The notes: a model not told the origin generated them from the letters alone. 13,417 nucleotides of DNA from Planctomycetota bacterium (GCA_023417885.1 JAEZED010000148.1:1-13417), one strand, 5' to 3'; numbered from the stretch's first letter, positions 5,651 to 13,417 are shown. Numbers and translations: made by a program.

Positions 5651-5683
5651 GCTGCCGCCCCATCGCTGAACTTTCACGGCAGC
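5651..5683. repeat. Inverted repeat GCTGCCG/CGGCAGC in the flgL-fliW gap
   Basis: Two perfect 7-base arms are separated by 19 bases, immediately upstream (on the minus strand) of the GCCGATAA octamer. The pair might be an operator or an RNA hairpin after flgL. No T-tract follows on the minus strand, so it is not a standard terminator. Confidence 0.35.
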
Positions 5684-5708
5684 TCTTTCCACGAAATCCG
5701 TCAGCCGC

Positions 5709-7589
5709 CTACCGCAGGAAGTCGAAGAGCGACAACCCCATGAACTGGCCCGTCGTCTGGAGCGACGCCTGGAGGCTCGTCTGAAGCGCCTGGTACCTGA
5801 GAATCGTCTCCGTCAGGTCCGCATGCTCCAGCTTGCTGAGCATCTCCTCCGTCAGCAGGTTCTGATCCTCCAGCCGCTCCAGCCGCCCCTCCGCCTCCTG
5901 GAGCCGCGCCCCCGCCTCGCCCCGACGCAGCACCACCCGGCTCTCGTCCGCCTCCAGGTCCGCAAGCGCGGCTTCCGCCGACGCCATGTCGTTCGACTCG
6001 AACGCCCCGATCAGCGCGTGGAGGTGGCCAAACAGGCCCTCGCTCGTCACGGGGTTGACGTCACGCCCCGCGAGCACGCCCGCGGAGACGGCGGCGTCCA
6101 GCCCGAGATCGACCCGCGCGCGCGACGTGCCCACGTCCACCACGCGCTCGACGTTCGCCAGCGCGATTCCGGGACCTGCCGGATCGAACGAGGCGACGAG
6201 GGCCGATCCCGCAGTCGCCGCGGCGGCGTTGATCCGGTCGATCACGTCCTGCGCCGTCCCGGCGCCGTCGAGATCAACCTCGAAGCGGATCGCCCCGGCA
6301 TCGGTGAACGCCAAATCCGGCCCCGCCGGATCCAGCCGGACGCCGCGCCCGCCGTTGAACTCCGCCAGCGCGTCGTCGGCGGTGAACGTGAGCCACCCGA
6401 GGTCCTGGGCGGCGGTGCCGGTGGCGTCGCGGATGTGCATGTCGGTGCCCTGCACCGTGTTCTGGACGAGCAGCGACTTCCCGTCGTCGCTGATGGCGGC
6501 GCGCACGCGTGTCGGGCTGGTGTTGAAGCGGTCGAGCAGGTCGCCCACCGTCGTCAGTCCGGCAAGATCGACCGTGTCGGTCTCGGCGCCGTTGGAGATG
6601 GTGAACGTGCCGGCAAGGTCGATACCCGCCCCGCCGCGCAGCGCCGACAGGGGCGTGAAATGGCCCAGCCGGGCGCCCAGGTCATCACCCGTGACGATCG
6701 CGCCCGGCGGCTTCAGCAGGCCCAGGCTCGCCGCCGTCGTGCCGCCGGCCTCGCTGACGGTGACGGCGGCGCCGGAGATCTGGATGGCGTTGCCCCCGAC
6801 GATCGACGCGGTCACGCCGATGCCGCTGGCGTTGATGGCGTTCAGAACATCGTCCACCGTGTCCGCGGCGGAGAGGTCGATGACCGCGGGGCTTCCGGCG
6901 TTCACGATGCGGATGCTCCCGCGCGGCACGCCCTCCCCGCGCGCACCCGCAAGGTCGGCCAGGCGGGTCGCGCCGGTGACGGTCGGCGTGAGATCGGCAT
7001 CACCCACGCGCAGGCTGGCCCCGCCGAAGATTTCCGAGCCGGCCATGAGCAGGCCCAGCTCCGCGCCGTCCCCCACGGCGTTGGCCAGGGCCCGGTCACT
7101 CCCGAAGAAGCGGACGCCGTCACCGGCGAGGGCGTACGGGTCGCGATCGGCGTCGCCGCCGAAGAGGGATAGGCCGCCCGAGCGACTGTTGGCGATGTCA
7201 ATGAGTCGCCGCTCGATCTGCCGGAGCACGACGGCGGCCCCTTCGCGCTCGGCGTCGGAGACCTCGGTGCCGAGGTTGGCCATGGCGATGGTGCGCGCCT
7301 CGCGGATGAGATCGGTCGCGCCGGCGAGGGCTTCGTCGATGTCGGCGAGGAAGCGCCGGCCCTGCTGGAGATTGGTCTCGTATCCCTGACGCTGCTCGAG
7401 CACGCGTCGGAGCTGCTGCGCGGCGGAGGCGTCGCCGGCGTCGTCGCTGGGATTGATCAGCCGGCGCCCGGTGGAGAGCTCCAGCTCGGTGCGCGCCATG
7501 TCGGCCTGGGTGCGGGCGATCTGCGAGCCCGCCCGCATGGCGCGAGCCAGGTCGCTGATCCGAACGCTGCCGTAGCCGCTGATGTTCAT
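5709..7589 (-). CDS. flgL: Flagellar hook-associated protein FlgL (HAP3), enlarged
   Basis: FlgL forms the second layer of the hook-filament junction, onto which flagellin polymerises. The 626-residue product has flagellin-like ends. The N-terminal coiled region (about 1-145) contains ELSTGRRLINPSDD and ends with SGGLSLFGG. The C-terminal helix region (about 540-626) contains LTEEMLSKLEHADLTETILRYQALQTSLQ and GLSLFDFL. Between them lie three segments resembling the flagellin IN motif (roughly 224-292, 322-400 and 432-497), each with a TVxDxLxxxN-type core; these would be surface-exposed domains. The protein is about twice the length of the enterobacterial FlgL (317 residues). The start follows the flgK stop by 17 nt, with only a weak ribosome site. 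A flagellin is a less likely alternative, given its place right after flgK and before fliW. Confidence 0.88.
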   Translation of the reverse strand: MNISGYGSVRISDLARAMRAGSQIARTQADMARTELELSTGRRLINPSDDAGDASAAQQLRRVLEQRQGYETNLQQGRRFLADIDEALAGATDLIREARTIAMANLGTEVSDAEREGAAVVLRQIERRLIDIANSRSGGLSLFGGDADRDPYALAGDGVRFFGSDRALANAVGDGAELGLLMAGSEIFGGASLRVGDADLTPTVTGATRLADLAGARGEGVPRGSIRIVNAGSPAVIDLSAADTVDDVLNAINASGIGVTASIVGGNAIQISGAAVTVSEAGGTTAASLGLLKPPGAIVTGDDLGARLGHFTPLSALRGGAGIDLAGTFTISNGAETDTVDLAGLTTVGDLLDRFNTSPTRVRAAISDDGKSLLVQNTVQGTDMHIRDATGTAAQDLGWLTFTADDALAEFNGGRGVRLDPAGPDLAFTDAGAIRFEVDLDGAGTAQDVIDRINAAAATAGSALVASFDPAGPGIALANVERVVDVGTSRARVDLGLDAAVSAGVLAGRDVNPVTSEGLFGHLHALIGAFESNDMASAEAALADLEADESRVVLRRGEAGARLQEAEGRLERLEDQNLLTEEMLSKLEHADLTETILRYQALQTSLQASLQTTGQFMGLSLFDFLR

Positions 7590-7606
7590 GGTGATTCTTG
7601 CCGGTG

Positions 7607-9301
7607 CTACACGAGTTGGAGGACCGTCTGCATCATCTCGTCGACCGCGGCGATCAATCGGGCCGCGCCCTGGTAGCTGCGCTGGTAACGCATCAGCGAG
7701 ACTGCCTCTTCGTCCATGCTGACGCCGGAGAGCGCCTGCCGCTGGGCCGCCAGCGCCTCCTGGACGGCGGCGGACGCTTTGGCTTCGGCCTGCGCCGACT
7801 GCGTGCCGGCGGCGACCTCGTGCACGAGCGACTCGTATCGCCGCGCAAGCGACGCGCCGCCCAGCAGGGCCGACGGCTCGTCCTGGAGGGCGGCGATCAG
7901 CTTGGCGGTGCCGTTGTCGCCGGGCTGGCCGTTCCGGGAGGCGGCGAGGCGACGCGGATCATCCAGCGAAGATGACACCGCGATGTCGCCCGCCCCCTCG
8001 CCGGAAAAGAATCCGCCGATCCCCAGTGAAGCCAGGACGCCGCTGGTGTCGTCGGCGAAGCTGATGTCCTGCCCGGGCGAATCGGACGCCAGGCTCAGCC
8101 GCCCGGCGCTGATGCTCGCGGTGACGCCGTCCACGGCATCGAGCGCCGCCGCGAGGTCGTCGAGCGACATGCCGCCGCCGGCGCCGTCGAGCGGGACGTC
8201 GATGAGCGTGCGCGTCATCTGTCCCGTGGACTTGTCGCGCACGTTGACGACGAAGCTGCCGTTGGTCGGCGTGAAGCGGAGCCCTGCCCCCGCCGAGTCG
8301 AGGGCGGCGGTAGTGTCGGTGGCGCCATAGCTGGCGGTGATGCTGTCGTAGCCGACGAGGCCCTGGCCGGTGGAGTGGAGCCGGTTGAGCTCGTAGATGA
8401 GGCCGGCGGCGAGCTCGTCGAGTCCCTGCCGGGTGGTGTCGATCACCTGCCGCGCCTCGCCGGTTCCGCCGATGGCGCCGGTGCGGGCGTTGAGGGGGGT
8501 GCCGTTGTCGGCGAAGCGCGGCGTGAAGCGCGTGACCCCGTCCACGACCGTGCGCTCGAGCTGCAGGCCGTGGCTGTGCTCTCCGCGCACCAGCGGTTCG
8601 CTGCCTATGTAGACGGTGACGCTGCCGCTCTCTTCCTCTATCGAGTGGAGGTTGACGAGGCCGGCGAGTTCTCCGAGCAAAGCGTCGCGCTGGTCGCGCA
8701 GGGTGTTGGCGCTGGGGCCGTTGCCCGCCTCGGCGCGCACGATCTCGCCGTTGAGCTTTGCGATCTGCCGGGAGAGGCCGTCGCCGGCTTCGGTCAGGTT
8801 CGCCAGCCGCTCGCCGGTGCCGAGGGCGAGGTTTTCGAGCTGGCGATCCATGTCGTTGAGCTTCGCGGCGAGGTTCTGCCCCTCGCGCAGGACGACCTGG
8901 CGCAGCCCTGCGTCGGTCGGCCGGTTGCCGAGCTCGCTCCAGGCGTTGAAGAACCGGCTCATGGCGCTGGAGAGGTCGTCGTCGCCCAGTTCGTTGAAGA
9001 CTGCCTCGACCTGCCCGAGCCACTGGGCGCTCGCGCTGCTTCCCTCGGCGTCGCCGATGCCCGCGCGCAGGCGCGTCATGAGCGCCTGGTCGATCTGCCG
9101 CTCCACGCCGACGAGGCTGACGCCCGTGCCGAGCTGGATGCCGGGCTGGAAGTTGCGCCCGGGCATCGACTCGATGCGCGCCACCTGCCGCGTGTAGTTG
9201 GGGTCGGCGGCGCCGGCGATGTTGCTGCCGACGGTCTGGATGGCCGCCTGCGTGGTGGCCAGCGCCGTCTTGCCGATCTGGAGCGTGCCGGTGAGGGACA
9301 T
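7607..9301 (-). CDS. flgK: Flagellar hook-associated protein FlgK (HAP1)
   Basis: FlgK makes the first ring of the hook-filament junction. The 564-residue product opens with a rod/hook/filament N-terminal helix (IGKTALATTQAAIQTVGSNI, then PNYTRQVARIES), has the FlgK-type helical core (about 90-230, with SRFFNAWSELGNRP and LRDQRDALLGELAGLVN), a variable beta-rich middle (about 235-460), and closes with SGVSMDEEAVSLMRYQRSYQ followed by AARLIAAVDEMMQTVLQL, the classical C-terminal signature. Length is close to the enterobacterial protein. The start is the family-typical MSLTGTLQIG; no strong Shine-Dalgarno is visible. It lies directly after its presumed chaperone gene flgN and before flgL, the common operon order. 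Confidence 0.95.
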   Translation of the reverse strand: MSLTGTLQIGKTALATTQAAIQTVGSNIAGAADPNYTRQVARIESMPGRNFQPGIQLGTGVSLVGVERQIDQALMTRLRAGIGDAEGSSASAQWLGQVEAVFNELGDDDLSSAMSRFFNAWSELGNRPTDAGLRQVVLREGQNLAAKLNDMDRQLENLALGTGERLANLTEAGDGLSRQIAKLNGEIVRAEAGNGPSANTLRDQRDALLGELAGLVNLHSIEEESGSVTVYIGSEPLVRGEHSHGLQLERTVVDGVTRFTPRFADNGTPLNARTGAIGGTGEARQVIDTTRQGLDELAAGLIYELNRLHSTGQGLVGYDSITASYGATDTTAALDSAGAGLRFTPTNGSFVVNVRDKSTGQMTRTLIDVPLDGAGGGMSLDDLAAALDAVDGVTASISAGRLSLASDSPGQDISFADDTSGVLASLGIGGFFSGEGAGDIAVSSSLDDPRRLAASRNGQPGDNGTAKLIAALQDEPSALLGGASLARRYESLVHEVAAGTQSAQAEAKASAAVQEALAAQRQALSGVSMDEEAVSLMRYQRSYQGAARLIAAVDEMMQTVLQLV

Positions 9302-9337
9302 GAGCGAAAGTCGCGGGGACAGGGGAAGGCAAACGCC

Positions 9338-9844
9338 TCAGGCGACGGCCTGGAGGCGCGACAGTGGGCGGGTCATCTCGAAGCCGCCGGTGCGGCGGTA
9401 GGTGGAGCCGTCGCCCAGGAGGCGCAGCGCCAGGTTCAGGTGGCCCAGGACGCTGCCTGCGACGCGCGAGCAGACGCGGCTGCGCATCGCCGCCGCCTCG
9501 ACCGCCTCCCGCACCTGCCGCCGCATCTCCAACAGCGCCGGGCCATGCTCGGGCATGCGCTCGGCGAGCTCCATCAGCGTCGGCATGGGGCCCAGGCCCA
9601 GCGGGCGCGCCAGGTGAGTCACCTGCCGGCGGCGATCCTGCTCCAGGCGCAGGATGCGCCGGTGGATCGCCTCCTGCCGGCGTGCCGCCTGCTGCATGGC
9701 GCCGGCGTCGAATGAGCGCATCGCGGCGTGCTGGGCGTCGAGGATCTCCGCGAGGTCGCGGTGGGCCTGGGCAAGCGTGCCGAGAGTGCGCATCAACTCG
9801 GTGAGCGCCGGCGGGACGTGGTTGGACTGGGCGGTCGGGTTCAT
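9338..9844 (-). CDS. flgN: FlgN-like flagellar export chaperone
   Basis: The 168-residue product is almost entirely alpha-helical, with an N-terminal coiled-coil region (TLAQAHRDLAEILDAQHAAM and ARRQEAIHRRILRLEQ) and a C-terminal helix pair. This matches the FlgN family: cytoplasmic chaperones that bind the C-termini of FlgK and FlgL and pilot them to the flagellar export gate. Similarity in this family is low, so the call leans on helical layout, size (E. coli FlgN is about 140 residues) and position immediately upstream of flgK. The ATG at 9844 starts 18 nt after the FlgJ-like gene ends. Confidence 0.75.
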   Translation of the reverse strand: MNPTAQSNHVPPALTELMRTLGTLAQAHRDLAEILDAQHAAMRSFDAGAMQQAARRQEAIHRRILRLEQDRRRQVTHLARPLGLGPMPTLMELAERMPEHGPALLEMRRQVREAVEAAAMRSRVCSRVAGSVLGHLNLALRLLGDGSTYRRTGGFEMTRPLSRLQAVA

Positions 9845-9862
9845 CGGTTGCCTGTGGCGCTG

Positions 9863-10126
9863 CTAGCGGTTGCCGGCGATGCGGGAGACGAGGGCGTCCA
9901 CGAGCTTCTCGCCCGATCCGGCCCCGGCATGCTCGGCGAGATGCTGGTCGAGGAGGCTGGCGAAGGCGGTTCCGCCCCGTCCGCCGGAGAAGGGGCTGGA
10001 CTCGTCGGCCAGCGGGTTCTGGTGGGCCTGCTTCAGGAGGGTGCCGAAGAAGGTCTGGCCGACCCACTGCCTGGCCACGGGTCTGAGTTGCTGCGCGAGG
10101 TGGGACTCGCCGATTCGCACGTCCAT
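9863..10126 (-). CDS. flgJ: FlgJ-like rod-binding protein, N-terminal domain only
   Basis: The product of 87 residues corresponds to the rod-binding N-terminal domain of FlgJ: VGQTFFGTLLKQAHQNPLAD, then SGGRGGTAFASLLDQHLAEH and a final helix. In enterobacteria FlgJ caps the growing rod and has a C-terminal glucosaminidase that opens the peptidoglycan. That enzymatic half is absent here, as in many other phyla, so a separate hydrolase must do this job. Two ATGs occur in tandem (10129 and 10126). The AGGAGG ribosome site lies 6 nt from the second and only 3 nt from the first, so I took the second. The ribosome site lies just past the flgI stop, implying coupled translation. Confidence 0.85.
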   Translation of the reverse strand: MDVRIGESHLAQQLRPVARQWVGQTFFGTLLKQAHQNPLADESSPFSGGRGGTAFASLLDQHLAEHAGAGSGEKLVDALVSRIAGNR

Positions 10127-10142
10127 CATCAGCCTCCTGCTG

Positions 10143-11222
10143 CTATTCCACGATGAGCTTGGCGTGGAGCTTGCCGGTCTTGTGCAGCTCCTTGAGGATC
10201 GCGATGCGATCCTCCGCCGGCACCTTCAGTTGATCCAGGGCGTTCACCAGGTCGCGCAGCTTTGCGCGCTGGGCGTCGCCCACGCGGCCGACGGCGAGCG
10301 GAACGAACTCCTGCGTCCTTCCCTGGGGGGCGGTTCCGGCGCCGGCGAATGCGTCGCCCGCGGCGTCGGGGATCGCGCTGATCGTCAGCCCGCGCATCGA
10401 GATGACGACGGGGCTGATCTCGACATCGCCGGTCAGGATGATCGTCCCGAGGCGCTCATTGATCCGCACGCGCGCCTCCTCCTCCAGCATCGGCACCGGA
10501 AGGCGCTGCACGCGAGAAATGAACCCGTCGGGACGCGCACGCTCCGCCGGCGGGATCGTCACCGCGACGTTCTTCGGGTCGATGGCGATTGCCCACTGCT
10601 GGCCGTCCAACCCCTCGCTGTCGTTGATCATCTGCGCGATGGTGCTGGCGGTGGTCCAGGAGGCGACGGCGTCGTTCAGCACGAGCGTGAACATCCCGTC
10701 GCGCACGAAGCGCTTGGGAAGGTCGATCTCCATCACGCACCCGCCGCTGATCTTCGCGACCGTCGGGATCTGCTCGTCCTCGATCACCAGCGCCCCCTCG
10801 GCCAGGGCGAAGATGCCGGCGCCCGGGACGGGGCCGGTCAGCGGGGTGACGAAGAGCCGCCCGCCCGCGAGGCTCTTGGCGGCCCCGATGCTCGTCACCT
10901 GCACGTCCAGCTTGTCCCCGGCGCGCACCCCGTTGGCCGGGACGGTCACGGTGAGCGCGACGACGGCGACGTTGTTCACGTCGGAGAGCTCGGCGACGCT
11001 GGCGGCGTTGGAGAAGTTGCCGAGCATCTGTGCCAGCGGCCGGATGGCGGGGGCGAAGTCGCCGCCGTCGCCGGTGCCGCGCAGGCCGAAGACGAGTCCG
11101 AGGCCGGTGAGCCTTTCCTCGCGCGCCGCGTCGAGGCGGGTGATGTCGCCGATCTTCGAGGCCGCGGCCGGCGTAGCCGCCAGGAGCAGGAGCGCGATGA
11201 TGAGAAGCCGGGATCGGGTCAT
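10143..11222 (-). CDS. flgI: Flagellar P-ring protein FlgI
   Basis: FlgI subunits form the periplasmic P-ring around the rod, with assembly helped by FlgA. The 359-residue product (E. coli: 365) has a cleavable signal peptide (RLLIIALLLLAATPAAA) followed directly by KIGDITRLDAAREERLTGLG and LVFGLRGTGD, the highly conserved FlgI N-terminus. Other family landmarks are NVAVVALTVTVPAN, GDKLDVQVTSIGAAKSLAGG, LVLNDAVASWTTASTIAQMIN, GTIILTGDVEISPV and the C-terminal LRDLVNALDQLKVPAEDRIA. The start lies 41 nt after the flgH stop; no clear Shine-Dalgarno is seen. It needs an outer-membrane L-ring partner, which is the preceding gene. Confidence 0.96.
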   Translation of the reverse strand: MTRSRLLIIALLLLAATPAAASKIGDITRLDAAREERLTGLGLVFGLRGTGDGGDFAPAIRPLAQMLGNFSNAASVAELSDVNNVAVVALTVTVPANGVRAGDKLDVQVTSIGAAKSLAGGRLFVTPLTGPVPGAGIFALAEGALVIEDEQIPTVAKISGGCVMEIDLPKRFVRDGMFTLVLNDAVASWTTASTIAQMINDSEGLDGQQWAIAIDPKNVAVTIPPAERARPDGFISRVQRLPVPMLEEEARVRINERLGTIILTGDVEISPVVISMRGLTISAIPDAAGDAFAGAGTAPQGRTQEFVPLAVGRVGDAQRAKLRDLVNALDQLKVPAEDRIAILKELHKTGKLHAKLIVE

Positions 11223-11263
11223 GAGTCGGGTCGTTTCGTGGCGTTCGTTGCGGAGGCGTTGGA

Positions 11264-12079
11264 TCAGAAGGGGTTGAGCTTTCCGAGCAGCCGTGGGATG
11301 AGGCCGCGCTTCGTGGCGTCGCGCACGGCGCCGGTGGTGTGCTTCTCGAGGTTCAGGTCGTGGAGCTGGGTGGAGAGAACGGAGTTGTCGGCGGTGATGT
11401 CCTGCGTGCGGCAGGTGCCGGTGAGGATGAACACCTGCTCCTCGTCGTCGTTGGTGATACGCTTGCGGGCCTGGAGGACGAGCGTGCCGTTGGGCTTCAC
11501 GTCCAGCACCTCGGCGGTGATGCGGGCGACGAAGCTGTCGCGGCGGTCGACGCTTCCCTTGCCCTCGAAGTCCGCCTCCGCCTCGGCACGAAGGCGGGCG
11601 TTCGCGTTGCGGCTCTCCAGGTCGAGGCTGCGCAGGTCGAGCCGGACGTAATCGAGCAGCGCCGCGTCGAGGCCGGTCTCCTTCTCGAGCTTGGTGTTGC
11701 CGCTGCTGCGCGCGGTGCTCTCCTCGCGCACGATGACGGTCACCAGGTCGTGCTTGCGGATGACGGTCGGCTCCGGCTCCGGCACGGCAAAGAAGCTGAC
11801 GTTCGGGTCGATGCCCGTCTCCGCGAACGGATCCGAGCGCCGCGACTCGAGCTGCGCCTGGAGCAGCGAGCGCCCGCCGAGGTACATCCGCGCCGCCGCA
11901 TCCTCCGCGGACGCCATCGGCGTGGGCGGGGGCGGCTCTTCCACGGGCCGGCCCGTCGCCGGATCGATCGCGGGGGCCTCCCGCTGCGCCGGCCTGGTCG
12001 CCGGGGGCGACGACTGCGCGTGCGCGAGCGCCGGCGTGGCGATGAGCAGGAGCGTGGTTGTTGCGGCGGTGTGCTTCAT
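11264..12079 (-). CDS. flgH: Flagellar L-ring protein FlgH, without lipobox
   Basis: FlgH forms the L-ring in the outer membrane. The 271-residue product (E. coli: 232) has a signal peptide (MKHTAATTTLLLIATPALAHA), a Pro/Ala-rich linker to about residue 60, then the FlgH core: IRKHDLVTVIVREESTARSS, DFEGKGSVDRRDSFVARITA, EVLDVKPNGTLVLQARKRIT, VFILTGTCRTQDITADNSVL, and a basic end (LIPRLLGKLNPF). Classical FlgH is a lipoprotein, but there is no cysteine near the signal cleavage site and the only cysteine is residue 223 in the core. An earlier ATG at 12121 overlaps the flgA stop (ATGA) and would add 14 mostly basic residues before the signal; I cannot exclude it. Open sequence farther upstream in this frame is the flgA shadow. 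Confidence 0.93.
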   Translation of the reverse strand: MKHTAATTTLLLIATPALAHAQSSPPATRPAQREAPAIDPATGRPVEEPPPPTPMASAEDAAARMYLGGRSLLQAQLESRRSDPFAETGIDPNVSFFAVPEPEPTVIRKHDLVTVIVREESTARSSGNTKLEKETGLDAALLDYVRLDLRSLDLESRNANARLRAEAEADFEGKGSVDRRDSFVARITAEVLDVKPNGTLVLQARKRITNDDEEQVFILTGTCRTQDITADNSVLSTQLHDLNLEKHTTGAVRDATKRGLIPRLLGKLNPF

Positions 12080-12117
12080 GCGTCGGCGATCCCGTCTCTG
12101 CGTCCTCGCTGCGTTGT

Positions 12118-13317
12118 TCATTGCCCTGCCGGCTCGGCGATCATGCCGGACTGCGGGGCGATCATGGTCACGTGAAGAATCTCCCCGTTCGACTCGCTGC
12201 GCGCCTTCACGATCTGCCCGTAGGCGCCTTCCTCCATCGCCTTGGCGAGCGTGCGGATGACGATCCCGCCGCGCACGAGCTGCACGGTGATGAGTTGTCC
12301 CCGACGGACGAGCATGCGCGGGCCGAGCCGGTCGGCGCTCAGCACATCGCCCACCGAAAGGGCGCGGGAGGCCTCCTGCCCGACCGCCTCCGCGGGCGCG
12401 ACGCCCCGGTCGGCCAGGCGCGAGATGCGCGCCGGCTCGGCGATGATGTCCTCGGCGCGGATCACCTGTCCCCTGCCGACCGGGCGGGCCAGCACGGCGC
12501 GCGTCACCGTTGCGTACGCCTCGGCGTGCACGGTGTGCGACTGGCCATCGACGGAGATGGTCCATGCCACAGAACCGAGGTCCGCGGTGCGCGCCGGTGT
12601 CACCTGCTGCGCACCAAGGTCGGTCCGCGACACCAGGCGGGCGTCCTGTGCGCGGAAGTTCAGGAACAGGTCCTGCGCCGGAAGTCCAAGCCGCTGCGAG
12701 AGATCCTGCCGCAGGACATCCGCGAGCGTGCCACGCGTGGCGGTGAAGGCGGCCTCGGATTGGGTGGTGCGTCCCTGGGCTGCGGCAGGAACGGCCGGTG
12801 CGGGGTCGGCCGGCTCGCCTGCCCACTCGAGCAGTGCCGCGTCGTCGTCCTGCCGGGCGCGAGGCTCGGGCGCGACGACGCTCACCTGGCAGCGCAGGGG
12901 GCCCTGGATGTTGATGCGCCCGGGATGAACCTTCGCCTCGCCCAGCACGCGCAGCACCTGCTCGATGCCGACGACGAAGCTGGTCTCTCCCGGCTTGGCC
13001 TCCGCGACGACTGCCTGGCTCGCCGGGCGACCATCCTCCAGCGCGGGCTCGCTTGCCAGCCACTGGAGCTGGGCCACGTCGGCAAGCGTCGCGCTGTCGC
13101 TGCTCACCTGGGCGGAGGCGCGCATGTGGACGACGACCGCCGGCTGCGCTTCCTGGGCCGCGCCATCGGCCTGCTGCTGCGCGCCGGCGGCCCATTGCGT
13201 GACGAGAAGCTGCGTTGCCCAGGCGAGGATGAGCGCTGCGACGAGAAAGCGTCGTGCGCGGCGGATCTGCGACCGCGACGGTCCGCCGGGCCACTGCTGT
13301 TGCGGGTTCTGCTGCAC
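12118..13317 (-). CDS. flgA: Flagellar P-ring assembly protein FlgA (SAF domain), long form
   Basis: FlgA is a periplasmic chaperone for P-ring assembly. The 399-residue product is much longer than the enterobacterial protein (219). It has a Gln-rich N-terminus, a membrane-targeting segment (FLVAALILAWATQLLV, about 24-39), a first region with ATLADVAQL, a Pro/Ala linker near 165-185, a second region with TLADVLRQDLSQRLGLP, and a C-terminal SAF/FlgA domain from about 275: RPVGRGQVIRAEDI, ALSVGDVLSADRL, VRRGQLITVQLVRGGIVIRT, and GAYGQIVKARSESNGEILHV. Translation starts at a GTG (13317) with GGAG 8 nt upstream. It leads the visible part of the operon and may overlap flgH by 4 nt. The family call is firm, the roles of the extra N-terminal regions are not known. 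Confidence 0.9.
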   Translation of the reverse strand: MQQNPQQQWPGGPSRSQIRRARRFLVAALILAWATQLLVTQWAAGAQQQADGAAQEAQPAVVVHMRASAQVSSDSATLADVAQLQWLASEPALEDGRPASQAVVAEAKPGETSFVVGIEQVLRVLGEAKVHPGRINIQGPLRCQVSVVAPEPRARQDDDAALLEWAGEPADPAPAVPAAAQGRTTQSEAAFTATRGTLADVLRQDLSQRLGLPAQDLFLNFRAQDARLVSRTDLGAQQVTPARTADLGSVAWTISVDGQSHTVHAEAYATVTRAVLARPVGRGQVIRAEDIIAEPARISRLADRGVAPAEAVGQEASRALSVGDVLSADRLGPRMLVRRGQLITVQLVRGGIVIRTLAKAMEEGAYGQIVKARSESNGEILHVTMIAPQSGMIAEPAGQ

Positions 13318-13351
13318 GGTTTCGACTCCGTTCGTAAAACCCGGGTGGTCC

Positions 13352-13373
13352 GAAGCCGGGCAATTCCGGCTTC
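13352..13373. repeat. Perfect 8-bp inverted repeat upstream of flgA
   Basis: GAAGCCGG and CCGGCTTC flank a 6-nt loop in the region just upstream of the flgA ribosome site. It may be an mRNA hairpin in the intergenic space after an upstream gene outside the window. There is no T-tract on the minus strand. The remaining bases to the right edge are G/C-rich and show no gene I can support. Confidence 0.45.
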
Positions 13374-13417
13374 CCTCGCCGGCGGGGGCGCATGGGCCGC
13401 CGGGCGGGGGCGGGGGG

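Noticed and set aside
5528..5663. Longer FliW N-terminus from upstream in-frame codons
   Set aside because: The family starts at the MQIETSRFG strand. The upstream residues are unlike FliW and overlap the candidate sigma-28 element.
7959..10067. 702-codon minus-strand open frame across flgK, flgN and flgJ
   Set aside because: It is in another frame of the same strand through recognised genes, and the product is Arg/Pro/His-rich without domains; a frame shadow.
9870..11651. 593-codon plus-strand open frame opposite flgJ, flgI and flgH
   Set aside because: It lies antisense to three firmly identified flagellar genes, its translation is low-complexity Arg/Asp/Ala-rich sequence typical of GC-rich shadow frames, and it shows no family motif.
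12122..13393. Upstream extension of the flgH frame through flgA
   Set aside because: The added residues are an out-of-frame reading of flgA. FlgH has a clear signal peptide at 12079, or at most 12121.
1..13417. CRISPR array, insertion sequence, tRNA or rRNA
   Set aside because: I saw no regularly spaced repeats, no transposase-like protein, no terminal repeats and no tRNA/rRNA signature.

Overview
The window is GC-rich and comes from a flagellated Gram-negative-type bacterium. It encodes both an L-ring (FlgH) and a P-ring (FlgI). A Planctomycetota origin, perhaps class Phycisphaerae, is my best guess. It rests on a pseudopilin with a near H-X9-DG C-terminal motif, a MauE/DoxX-type DCGCFG membrane protein, and a FliW/CsrA pair in a bacterium with an outer membrane. 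No marker gene proves it. Every convincing gene lies on the minus strand, so the biological reading direction is from the right edge (13417) to the left edge (1).

Region A (about 13317 to 5054) is a late flagellar operon in the order flgA, flgH, flgI, flgJ (rod-binding domain only), flgN, flgK, flgL, fliW. FlgA helps assemble the FlgI P-ring and FlgH forms the L-ring. The short FlgJ relative probably caps rod assembly. FlgN escorts the hook-filament junction proteins FlgK and FlgL. FliW is the protein antagonist of the RNA-binding regulator CsrA. The genes are tightly packed, and flgA/flgH may overlap by ATGA.

Region B (about 4964 to 880) sits between fliW and csrA, two genes that are adjacent in many genomes. 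It is a compact non-flagellar cassette: (i) a 52-codon signal-peptide ORF overlapping, in another frame, an 82-codon ORF with eight cysteines, which look like two halves of one exported cysteine-rich polypeptide; (ii) a 414-residue exported protein with a C-terminal membrane anchor and no recognised family; (iii) a membrane protein joining a C39-peptidase-like domain to a C-terminal rhodanese domain; (iv) a four-helix MauE/DoxX-family membrane protein with a DCGCFG motif; (v) a type II/IV pseudopilin. Genes ii to v are chained by 4-nt stop/start overlaps (GTGA, ATGA, ATGA). The shared theme is cysteine, sulfur and redox chemistry in the envelope together with a possible peptide-processing domain. 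This cassette is the best candidate for an undescribed system here.

Region C (879 to 1) is a roughly 560-base gene-free stretch with several hairpins, followed by csrA, which runs off the left edge and has an unusually long C-terminal tail. One hairpin on the csrA-sense strand presents ACGGA at its apex, resembling a CsrA-binding site, and the csrA Shine-Dalgarno itself is AGGAAGGAG, so autoregulation is plausible.

I saw no tRNA, rRNA, insertion sequence or CRISPR array.
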